17,603 nt of DNA. Source: an uncultured Rhodocyclaceae bacterium. GTDB taxonomy: Bacteria; Pseudomonadota; Gammaproteobacteria; Burkholderiales; Rhodocyclaceae. This document shows, in pieces, positions 9,203 to 15,619 of the stretch. The stretch lies in the NCBI GenBank assembly GCA_903950295.1, contig CAJBAP010000422.1:1-17603 (forward strand), given 5' to 3'. Position 1 is the stretch's first letter, and the number at the start of each line of letters is the position of its first letter. The notes below the pieces were generated by a model, which was not told the origin of the DNA, did not search any database, and worked only from the letters and a program-made list of their open reading frames with translations. The position numbers and the translations under genes are program-made.

Positions 9203-10618
9203 ATGGATTCCGCTCCGGATATCGCGACCACCATTGACGCTTGGCTGAGGCATTTCACCGCACATCGTGCCGTCTCGCCAACGCCGACTTTTTGTGAAAT
9301 CGGCGCCCCCGCAGATCCCTCCGTCACCCTGCCTGCGCTCGCCGCACTGGCCGCCGAGGCACTGGCACGCGATCGCACCCTCTGGATCATCACCGCCGAC
9401 GACGCGCTGCTGCCGGATATCTCCAACGCCCTCGACCTGAGCCTGCGTCCTCTTTGCCTGGTACTGCCCGGTGCGGACTACGCCGGTCGGATTGCACTGC
9501 GGGCCACGCTCTCGTTGCTGAAGAGTCGGCTGACACGCGCCGCCGAAGACAGTAATGGCCCCGCCTGGACCACCATGCGTGCGCACATCAAGAACGATGA
9601 TGCCCTGTGGCGTGCCTGCCTGGCCTGGAGCAAGCGCGGACTTGACAGCGAAGCACCACCCCCGGGGATTGGCAATTTATTTCCCGTGCGCATCGGCCCC
9701 TGGCAACTTGCTGAACGCCTTGACGCTCCCGCCGAGTGGGTGATGCTGGCGCAGGCAGGGCAACTCCCCGCAAACATCCGGACCCCCTGGCCGGGAGCAA
9801 ACTGCACGCTGATGCTCGCCGCAGGCCCCTTAAGTGGTACTACCGGCTTGGCGGTGATCGACGAAACCAGTCGCCTGCGCGCCGAACTCGAGGTGCTCGG
9901 ACAGGAATTGGCTGAAATGGAGCTGGAGCTTGCCACCGCACAAGGCGAACTGGCGGGATTTACCGAGCGCTATCACGCCCTGATCGCTGGCCGCATGGCG
10001 GAACTTGACCGTATTCAGGCCGATCTGGCGAAGCTCCGCATGCAGCACACGCCAGACGATCCACTGCTGAATACTGGCGCCGAAGAGGCCGAAGCCCGGG
10101 CCCAGCAATCACACCGGGAAAGCGAGGCCTACCGGACCAGGGAAGGAACCGGGGAGGAACGCTTTGCGCCCGGCAACGACCTCAAAAAACGCTTCCGTCA
10201 GTTGGCACAAAAGATTCACCCCGACCGGGCGACCAATGAATCCGACCGCGCCTGGCGTACTCAGCTGATGAGCGAGGCGAACCGGGCCTACCGCGCTGGC
10301 AATACTGGCGCCCTGGATGAGGTGCTTGCGCTTTGGCTCGAGGGCCGGAGCGATACCCGCCCCACGCCGGCAGCATCTACCTCCGCGGCTAGCGCAGCAC
10401 TTGCCGAGGAAGTGGCGAGAATTCGCCAGCGCCTTGCGGCCATCGTGTCCGAACTCGACAGGCTCTATGGCTCCAGACTTTACGAATTATTTGCTGCGGC
10501 ACGCGTTGCAACTCGCCAGGGGCGCGATCTGTTAAAAGAAATGGCCGAGCAGGTTGACCGCCAGATTGACCTGGCAAGTTCGCAGCTGGATCGTCTGGTC
10601 CAACCGGCAATGACCTAA
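9203..10618 (+). CDS. J-domain protein with central coiled coil and unidentified N-terminal region
   Basis: The 471-residue protein has a J domain at about residues 323-380: KRFRQLAQKIHPDRATNE contains the essential HPD tripeptide (339-341), followed by a helix MSEANRAYRAGN. J domains stimulate the ATPase of Hsp70/DnaK. Residues about 222-280 are Glu/Leu/Arg-rich and predicted to form a coiled coil, and another helical stretch runs from about 398 to 462. Residues 1-215 contain no domain I recognise. There is no signal peptide, membrane helix or Gly/Phe region, so this is not classical DnaJ. It stands alone on the plus strand, and its stop overlaps the stop of the convergent MBL gene by four bases. 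A dispersed repeat copy encodes residues around 23-32. The client is unknown. Confidence 0.82.
   Translation: MDSAPDIATTIDAWLRHFTAHRAVSPTPTFCEIGAPADPSVTLPALAALAAEALARDRTLWIITADDALLPDISNALDLSLRPLCLVLPGADYAGRIALRATLSLLKSRLTRAAEDSNGPAWTTMRAHIKNDDALWRACLAWSKRGLDSEAPPPGIGNLFPVRIGPWQLAERLDAPAEWVMLAQAGQLPANIRTPWPGANCTLMLAAGPLSGTTGLAVIDETSRLRAELEVLGQELAEMELELATAQGELAGFTERYHALIAGRMAELDRIQADLAKLRMQHTPDDPLLNTGAEEAEARAQQSHRESEAYRTREGTGEERFAPGNDLKKRFRQLAQKIHPDRATNESDRAWRTQLMSEANRAYRAGNTGALDEVLALWLEGRSDTRPTPAASTSAASAALAEEVARIRQRLAAIVSELDRLYGSRLYELFAAARVATRQGRDLLKEMAEQVDRQIDLASSQLDRLVQPAMT
9270..9296 (+). repeat. dispersed short repeat, copy 2 (inside the J-domain gene)
   Basis: This 27-base segment matches copy 4 at 24 of 27 positions, including 14 identical bases CGCCGACTTTTTGT. 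It lies in frame within the N-terminal coding region and encodes residues AVSPTPTF. Coding location makes chance or convergent origin more possible than for the other copies, but the degree of match argues for shared ancestry. Confidence 0.5.
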
Positions 10619-11496
10619 AGCGTGATTTCCAGCCCCTCGCGGGCCAGCATGACTTCGCAGCCAGACACATCGTGACGACCTGTCGCTTCCGCGAAGACCC
10701 TTTCGAGATCATCGTCGCTGCGTGTAGGTTCGTGGTGGGTACAGATCAAGCGCTTGGCGCCGACGCGTTGGGCCATGGCGATGGCACTATCGAAGGTGCC
10801 GTGTCCCCAACCAATCTTCGGCGGATATTCGGCCAGGGTGTAAGCCGAGTCGCAAATCAGCAGATCCACCGGCCCGATAGCGGCATAGAGCTCGGCCAGA
10901 CGCTGATCGACCATCGTCTGATACTCGGCATGCTCGCTATCATCCGGCGCATAAATGTTGACCCAGGGTTCGTGATCGCCGGTAAAAAACATCGACTTGC
11001 CGTCGCAATCGACGCGATAGCCAAGATCGGTGACCGGATGATTCATCAGCACCGGCGTCACCGTCGCATCGCCGATCGCTACCTGTTCGCCGATGGTGAG
11101 TGTCTGATATTCGATACCGGCACGCAGTTCCGCTTCGCGGATCGGGAAATAACTGTATTGCAGCTGGACATTCATCACCTGTTCGATGCCCTGCATGTTC
11201 ACGATGTCGTAGGCGCCATGAATGCGCACCGTGTTGCCAGGAATGTAGAGCGGCACGAAGAAAGGCAGGCCCTGGATATGGTCCCAGTGCGTATGGGTAA
11301 TGAAAATGTTCGCCGTGACGGGAAGCTTGGCAAGCAGTGTTTGCGCCAGGGGGAAGATGCCCGTGCCGGCGTCGAGAATGATCAGGCTGTCGTCATCACT
11401 ACGCACCTCGATGCAGGTAGTGTTGCCGCCATAGCGAGCAGTATGGGGTCCGGGCGAAGGGATCGAGCCACGCACACCCCACATCCTGATCTTCAT
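10615..11496 (-). CDS. metallo-beta-lactamase-fold hydrolase
   Basis: The protein (293 residues from the ATG at 11496) has the MBL metal motif HTHWDH at residues 68-73, plus NHP (His153), FTGDHEP (Asp174) and CTHHEP (His254), so a dinuclear zinc or iron site is expected. WGVRGSIPSPG near the N-terminus and THTHWDHIQGLPFF resemble a group of MBL proteins likened to cyclic-nucleotide phosphodiesterases, but the substrate cannot be read from sequence. GAGG lies eight bases before this ATG; a GTG six bases upstream would overlap that site. The gene follows HDOD by 19 bases on the same strand, and its stop overlaps the J-domain stop. No signal peptide is seen, so it should be cytoplasmic. Confidence 0.85.
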   Translation of the reverse strand: MKIRMWGVRGSIPSPGPHTARYGGNTTCIEVRSDDDSLIILDAGTGIFPLAQTLLAKLPVTANIFITHTHWDHIQGLPFFVPLYIPGNTVRIHGAYDIVNMQGIEQVMNVQLQYSYFPIREAELRAGIEYQTLTIGEQVAIGDATVTPVLMNHPVTDLGYRVDCDGKSMFFTGDHEPWVNIYAPDDSEHAEYQTMVDQRLAELYAAIGPVDLLICDSAYTLAEYPPKIGWGHGTFDSAIAMAQRVGAKRLICTHHEPTRSDDDLERVFAEATGRHDVSGCEVMLAREGLEITL

Positions 11497-11515
11497 GGCC
11501 ACTCCCTCATATCAC

Positions 11516-12388
11516 TCATCTTTCCGTGCCGATCTGCGCAAATGACTGGGCATCATCGACAATCTTCTGCAAGTCACCCAAGGACGCGATCACCCCGTCG
11601 ATATCGACGCCAAAGCGTTGGGGTAGGTTGGCAAGTTCGTCATCGCGCCAAGGGGCCCCGGATTCACCAAAAGTCTGCTTGCGACAAATGGCATCAGCCA
11701 TGCGCAAACAATCGAGCATGGCGTTGGGTTCTGCGTGCTCGGCATGGTGGTCACGAATACAGTTGACGAGCGACTCGGCAAACTGCCATTTTTTTGCCAG
11801 CAAAGCACCAACAAAAGCATGGTCGGCGCCAATAACTTCGGACTCAGCCAGGTAAAGCGGCTTGCCCAGATCTGCGGTAATGGCCAGAGCTTGCATGAAC
11901 TCGCCGGCCATCGACTGGGCAAACACCACCTTGCCGAAATCGTGCAGCAGGCCGGCAATATAGCAATCGCCGGGATCAGCCTCCGCCCGTGCATATTTCT
12001 CGCAGAGCATGCGCGCAATGATTGCCACCGACAGCGAATGCAGCAGATAGCGCTGGATATCGAAACCTGTTGTGTTGAAGCGCGGCAGAATACCTACGGC
12101 AGCAAACGACAGCGCCAGATTCTTGATGGTATTGATGCCCAGGTAAACAACCGACTGGCCGACAGAAGTGATCTTGTTGGGTAGCCCGTAGTAGGCCGAG
12201 TTGATGACACGCAGAATCTTGACAGTCATCACCGGATCCTTTTCGATGACACCGACCAAATCCCTCGGCAAGCAGTTGATGTTGCGCGTCATTTGAAGAA
12301 TCGTCTGCACGCTCTTGGGGAAAGCGGGCATACGCTCAATAGCCGAAGTCAGCTTGCGTTCAAGTTCCGGCGTCAGATGAGAGGACAT
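11516..12388 (-). CDS. HDOD-domain protein
   Basis: This 290-residue soluble protein is almost entirely one HDOD domain. MPAFPKSVQTILQMT (20-34), VIEKDPVMTVKILRVINSAY and ITSVGQSVVYLGINTIKNLAL are typical HDOD helices, and GLLHDFGK (146-153) preserves an HD pair. HDOD proteins usually act in signalling, often without a demonstrated phosphodiesterase activity. No receiver, GGDEF or PAS domain is attached. The ATG at 12388-12386 follows the dioxygenase gene by 29 bases and precedes the MBL hydrolase closely. The pair may be a regulatory tail of the sulfur-relay operon, which is an inference from position only. Confidence 0.9.
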   Translation of the reverse strand: MSSHLTPELERKLTSAIERMPAFPKSVQTILQMTRNINCLPRDLVGVIEKDPVMTVKILRVINSAYYGLPNKITSVGQSVVYLGINTIKNLALSFAAVGILPRFNTTGFDIQRYLLHSLSVAIIARMLCEKYARAEADPGDCYIAGLLHDFGKVVFAQSMAGEFMQALAITADLGKPLYLAESEVIGADHAFVGALLAKKWQFAESLVNCIRDHHAEHAEPNAMLDCLRMADAICRKQTFGESGAPWRDDELANLPQRFGVDIDGVIASLGDLQKIVDDAQSFAQIGTER

Positions 12389-12417
12389 TCAGCAGGTCGG
12401 GTTGAATTGAGTTGGAT

Positions 12418-13302
12418 TCAGGCGGCCGCCACGCGCTCGTAATATCGTGCCCGGTAGAGCAGACGGCGCTTTTCGGGCGTTTCAGTGAAGCCACTTCGAT
12501 CGTGCAGCACATTGTTGCACACCAGGCCCATGCCGGGTTCCAGGCGACCATGCAAGGTCCAGGGCGTCGGCACGGAAAGGATACGCGCCAGTGCGGCAAC
12601 GGCAGCCTGGGTCAGTGAGTCGTCACGCCAGGCGATGCTGACGGTACGCGCCGTATAGCGCATATGCAGATAACCAGCAGCATCGACCGAAAAGACCGGG
12701 CCGGGTTGCGCTGCGCGCGCCACGCCAGCATCGTCCAGACGCGGCGGAATCGTCATCGCATCGGGAGCCAACAAGGCGCGGATGAACTCCGGATTTTCGT
12801 CGCGCAACAGGATGTAGGCGAGGTCATGATCGAGCAACTGGTTCTCGCCGCCACTGGCCGCGCTGCGTACGCAATGCAGGATCAGGCCCCGGATAGTGTG
12901 TTCCGGCAGGTTGTAATAGCCATCGGTGTGCCACCGGATCGGCTTGTCGGTATAGGGGATGAACTCCTTGCGCTCACCACGCGCCTCGGCACCAGTAACC
13001 GAGATCGGTGAGATACCATCATTGTCGGTCAGCCAGTGGCCATCAAGCGTCTTGAGACCCATCTGGTGGCCCAACAGGCGGGGGATGTCCTTGTCGGGAT
13101 CGGCGCCGGTCTTGCTGACATACACCGCCATGTTGCAGTTGGCATTAAGCTTGACCAGACCCTGACGCTCGGCCGGGTTCAGCCGACGCGGATCGTCGAT
13201 TTCGATAACGATATCATCCAGACGGCGCGGCGCGGTATCGAGCTTCTGCTCACGCCAGCGGGTGTAGGCAGCGACATCCTGCAGATCGAAAACTTCGGAC
13301 AT
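12418..13302 (-). CDS. TauD/TfdA-family Fe(II)/2-oxoglutarate-dependent dioxygenase
   Basis: The 294-residue protein has the facial triad of this family: His125 and Asp127 in RWHTDGYYN and distal His267 in NNVLHDRSGF. A conserved arginine near the C-terminus (RLLYRARYYER, Arg284 likely) would bind 2-oxoglutarate. Family members hydroxylate small organic substrates; TauD hydroxylates taurine and so releases sulfite. That would suit a neighbour of dsrAB, but substrate specificity cannot be inferred here and the protein is also reminiscent of the gamma-butyrobetaine/trimethyllysine branch. The ATG has GGGAGAG nine bases upstream, inside the end of the preceding gene, which ends six bases earlier. 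Oxygen dependence implies activity under oxic or micro-oxic conditions. Confidence 0.87.
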   Translation of the reverse strand: MSEVFDLQDVAAYTRWREQKLDTAPRRLDDIVIEIDDPRRLNPAERQGLVKLNANCNMAVYVSKTGADPDKDIPRLLGHQMGLKTLDGHWLTDNDGISPISVTGAEARGERKEFIPYTDKPIRWHTDGYYNLPEHTIRGLILHCVRSAASGGENQLLDHDLAYILLRDENPEFIRALLAPDAMTIPPRLDDAGVARAAQPGPVFSVDAAGYLHMRYTARTVSIAWRDDSLTQAAVAALARILSVPTPWTLHGRLEPGMGLVCNNVLHDRSGFTETPEKRRLLYRARYYERVAAA

Positions 13303-13308
13303 GATTGA

Positions 13309-13917
13309 TTACTCTCCCGTCGAATTGCCGTCCCGCTGGCGCCGACTTTTATTGGCCTCTGGGTGGAACAACCCGGCCAAGGTCTTTTCGAGCGCCTTCA
13401 AGGCTTCTGGCGACTCGATATCCATGGCCTGATCGACAACCCAGAGTTGATCCTTGGCGGGCAGCACCTCCCGTAAGCAGGCGGCAAAATAACGCTTGAA
13501 ACCAAAGTCTGGGCCTTTTTCGTCATAGTCGAATTCGGCGTAATCCGCCCCGCGACGATTGAATAGATCGAGAAAATATCGTGGCGCTGCGGCAGGCATC
13601 GCCGCACCCAACAAATCCTCGAAGTTTTCTACCAGCAGTTCGGAAAGACGCTTGGCGAGTGCGGTCGTAAACTCGACCCGTTGCGCTGCGGAAAGCTCAC
13701 GATAGGCGATGCGATCGGCCGCTTGCGCCAGAAAAATGACGAACTCGCAAATGAAATCGAAGTAAGGCCGGCCGATGTCGATGTCGTAGTCGGCTTGGCG
13801 CATGCGATTGATCGCGTCGATGGCGAGCTTCCATGCCAGCACGGCAACCGCACCGGCAAGTTCCGCCATCGTGCGCGGTCGGCTGGCATGAAAGCTTGAG
13901 CGAATGCGTACTGCCAT
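13309..13917 (-). CDS. uncharacterised 202-aa protein of the sulfur-relay operon
   Basis: I do not recognise this protein. It appears soluble, largely helical and acidic, with no signal peptide, no cysteine pair and no membrane helix. Notable stretches are AWKLAIDAINRMRQADYDID, PYFDFICEFVIFLAQAADRI and APRYFLDLFNRRGADYAEFD. Its start is uncertain: the ATG at 13917 has no good ribosome binding site, and an internal ATG at residue 17 is possible. It ends six bases before the dioxygenase start, so the two are probably co-expressed. The last dozen codons (NKSRRQRDGNSTG) are read through a copy of the dispersed repeat, so the basic tail may be a recent addition. A second repeat element separates it from the DsrC-like gene upstream. 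Confidence 0.75.
   Translation of the reverse strand: MAVRIRSSFHASRPRTMAELAGAVAVLAWKLAIDAINRMRQADYDIDIGRPYFDFICEFVIFLAQAADRIAYRELSAAQRVEFTTALAKRLSELLVENFEDLLGAAMPAAAPRYFLDLFNRRGADYAEFDYDEKGPDFGFKRYFAACLREVLPAKDQLWVVDQAMDIESPEALKALEKTLAGLFHPEANKSRRQRDGNSTGE
13328..13366 (+). repeat. dispersed short repeat, copy 3 (3' end of the 202-aa gene)
   Basis: CCGTCCCG (13328-13335) followed by CGCCGACTTTTA matches the consensus, then TTGGCCTCTGGGTGG resembles TTGGCCCCTCGGGGGG at 13992 in copy 4. Copy 3 thus looks like a short form of the element without the internal hairpin. It overlaps the final codons of the 202-aa protein on the minus strand. Confidence 0.6.
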
Positions 13918-13931
13918 CAGGAGAACATCCG

Positions 13932-14040
13932 CCGTCTCGTCAGCGCCGACTTTTTGTCACAACAAACTCGCCGGGTCGCCCCAAGAGTTTGTTGGCCCCT
14001 CGGGGGGAGGAGCGAGCGCAGCGAGATCATCGGGGTGGGG
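13932..14040 (+). repeat. larger composite repeat element with internal hairpin, copy 4
   Basis: The element starts with the 24-base repeat (CCGTCTCG...CGCCGACTTTTT), continues into a perfect 9-bp inverted repeat AACAAACTC (13961-13969) / GAGTTTGTT (13985-13993), then a purine/GC-rich part with CCCCTCGGGGGGAGG and GAGCGAGCGCAGCGAG ending in GGGGTGGGG. Its outer end abuts the stop codon of the DsrC-like gene, and its other end lies 14 bases from the start of the 202-aa gene. It fills nearly all of the 123-base gap, which is the longest inside this operon. The composition resembles dispersed intergenic repeats of betaproteobacteria; mobility is not shown. Confidence 0.65.
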
Positions 14041-14379
14041 CTAGTAGCCGCCCTTGCCCTTGGGTTGGGGCAACCCGCCCACACGACAGGCCTGCTTGGC
14101 AGCACCGCCATCCGGAAACAGGTCGAACATCAGCTTGTTGTCGGCCTCGGGCATATCGGCCTCTTCCTGCAGACCCTTGACCAGATTGCGCGCATTGGGC
14201 GTATGGCCATCTTCCTGGTATTTCTGGCGCAGGTAGTTGATGATCTTCCAGTGCTGATCGGTCAGTTCAATACTCTCGGCAGCGGCAAACGCTGCCACCG
14301 CCTCTTCACTAAAATCGGGTTCAAGTAAGTAGCCGTAATCGTCCACTTCCTTCTCGACACCGTTGATGATAATGCTCAT
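14041..14379 (-). CDS. DsrC/TusE-family sulfur-relay protein lacking the near-terminal CysA
   Basis: The 112-residue protein matches the family: DDYGYLLEPDFSEEAVAAFA near the N-terminus, then IELTDQHWKIINYLRQKYQE and a flexible C-terminal arm AAKQACRVGGLPQPKGKGGY. DsrC carries persulfide sulfur between TusA/DsrEFH and the sulfite reductase; TusE does so for tRNA thiolation. Canonical DsrC has two arm cysteines ten residues apart: CysB, and CysA next to the end. Here CysB is Cys98 but position 109, where CysA should be, is Lys, followed by Gly-Gly-Tyr. I know of DsrC (both), TusE (CysA only) and RspA (neither), so CysB alone is unusual. The ATG has a strong AGGAGG-like site. The stop codon touches a repeat element. 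It follows the tandem TusA gene by 35 bases. Confidence 0.9.
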   Translation of the reverse strand: MSIIINGVEKEVDDYGYLLEPDFSEEAVAAFAAAESIELTDQHWKIINYLRQKYQEDGHTPNARNLVKGLQEEADMPEADNKLMFDLFPDGGAAKQACRVGGLPQPKGKGGY

Positions 14380-14414
14380 GGACTCCTCCTCTAATTTGTG
14401 ACGGGGTTGGAAAA

Positions 14415-14897
14415 TTACTTCTTGCGCAGATAAAACTCGTGGGCATTCCTGGCCATTGGCAGTGAGGCCAGGAGTTCGATAGCAGCGGCACGCCCCCAGG
14501 ACTCGACATCGTCTACCGCACCCGGGCAGTCGCTCACCAGTTGCAGGACTTCGCCAGGCTTCATGCCATCGAGCAATTTCTTGGCTTCGAGGATCGGCCC
14601 CGGACAGGACACGCCGCGCATATCGAGCGTGGCATGGGCGATCGGCGTTGTACTGGCCCCACCGGCCTTGCGCAGGGTGTAGGCCGTCTTGCCATCGGGC
14701 TGCTTGATATTGCTGACCAACTCGTTGCCGGTGTATTTGCACCAGGCAGACAGGTCATCGGACGAGCCCGGACAATCGGACAGCAACAACATTGACTGCC
14801 CGGCTTGCAGGTCATCGATGATCTTTTTGGCGCCCAGCAAGGGTGCCGGGCAGGGCAGACCGGACAGATCAATGGTTACAGCAGGTTTATCGGGCAT
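14415..14897 (-). CDS. tandem TusA-domain sulfur carrier protein
   Basis: Two TusA-like domains are fused in 160 residues. The first has LSGLPCPAPLLGAKK with the CPxP active-site motif at Cys16, the second MRGVSCPGPILEAKKLLDG with Cys98. TusA proteins carry a persulfide on this cysteine. Both domains also hold a second cysteine in SDCPG (Cys42, Cys124), and the first has Cys53. The linker runs from about residue 76 to 88. Most TusA proteins have one domain of about 80 residues, so the duplication is notable. The ATG has AGGAG at eight bases. The next gene, DsrC-like, is a known family partner of TusA in sulfur transfer, both for Dsr sulfur oxidation and for tRNA 2-thiouridine synthesis. Confidence 0.92.
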   Translation of the reverse strand: MPDKPAVTIDLSGLPCPAPLLGAKKIIDDLQAGQSMLLLSDCPGSSDDLSAWCKYTGNELVSNIKQPDGKTAYTLRKAGGASTTPIAHATLDMRGVSCPGPILEAKKLLDGMKPGEVLQLVSDCPGAVDDVESWGRAAAIELLASLPMARNAHEFYLRKK

Positions 14898-14983
14898 GAG
14901 GGGAACTCCTGAAAAGCATGGTTATCAAGTCGGAAACAAGCACTCCGGGACTCCGGGCACAATAGCTGGGTAGTTCAGGTGGC

Positions 14984-15619
14984 TCATTCTAGCGTCCCAA
15001 CCGCGACGATCGTTTTACACGGAATAAATATTCCACAACCGCGCTTGCGTTCGCTGCCAAGTCCGTTGCGCTGCAACAGCAAGGCAGCATCGACTTTCAA
15101 ATCGTGCAGCATCAGGCTGAAACCAGCAAGGGTACCTTGCGGGGTACGGGCCTGCTGCGGCTTGCCGCAGATCAGACGCGGCGACACGCCCAATGCAGCC
15201 AATTCCTGACGACACGCATCCATGAAGGCATTTTCATCCGCAGTTCCCACCGTGACGAAAGCAGCATGCAGCACCGGTGCGTGCGCCAGATCACGCACCT
15301 TCGCTGCCCCGACGTCGATCATGCTGCCAGCCAGGTGCAGACGCGACCCGACCAGAGCTTGCGCAGCCGCCACCCGGCCGCGCGCCAAACGCAAGGTCAA
15401 CCGGGAGCGCCGCGACAGATAACACGTACCTTCACCCGAACCCGGACTCAAACCTGACAGATGATGAATGCCGGCAAGCGTATCGCTTTCGAGCCAGGGG
15501 AGCACCTCGCGTATCGCATCCCAAAGAGCGGAGCCATGATCCAGGGGGGCAGCGTAGCCCTGCACGATGAACTGCAGATCGACAAACTGCTCCGCAGCAT
15601 CGGTCGGCAGCAAACTCAT
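14984..15619 (-). CDS. Cas6/Cmx6-like RNA endonuclease homologue without a CRISPR array
   Basis: The 211-residue protein resembles the Cas6/Cmx6 family (annotated elsewhere as type I-MYXAN Cas6). Family-like stretches are FVDLQFIVQGYAAPLDHGSA at the N-terminus, YLSRRSRLTLRLARGRV in the middle, and the C-terminal GFSLMLHDL followed by GLGSERKRGCGIFIPCKTI (186-204). That last part is the glycine-rich loop typical of the RAMP/Cas6 ferredoxin-like fold, which binds RNA. His28, His52 or His53 could serve as general base. Cas6 enzymes cut CRISPR precursor RNA; no repeats or other cas genes are visible here. The ATG overlaps the stop of the upstream gene as ATGA. The family call is from memory of sequence pattern; RNA cleavage is unproven and the job in a sulfur operon is unknown. 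Confidence 0.78.
   Translation of the reverse strand: MSLLPTDAAEQFVDLQFIVQGYAAPLDHGSALWDAIREVLPWLESDTLAGIHHLSGLSPGSGEGTCYLSRRSRLTLRLARGRVAAAQALVGSRLHLAGSMIDVGAAKVRDLAHAPVLHAAFVTVGTADENAFMDACRQELAALGVSPRLICGKPQQARTPQGTLAGFSLMLHDLKVDAALLLQRNGLGSERKRGCGIFIPCKTIVAVGTLE

Noticed and set aside
13932..14040. Composite repeat as an insertion sequence or MITE with target-site duplication
   Set aside because: No transposase remnant, no terminal inverted repeats at its outer ends and no flanking duplication could be identified, so mobility is not claimed.
14925..14987. A 20-codon frame after the Cas6-like gene, overlapping its stop as ATGA
   Set aside because: MSHLNYPAIVPGVPECLFPT matches nothing known to me and has no support beyond the overlap; it may be chance. 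Ribosome profiling would decide.
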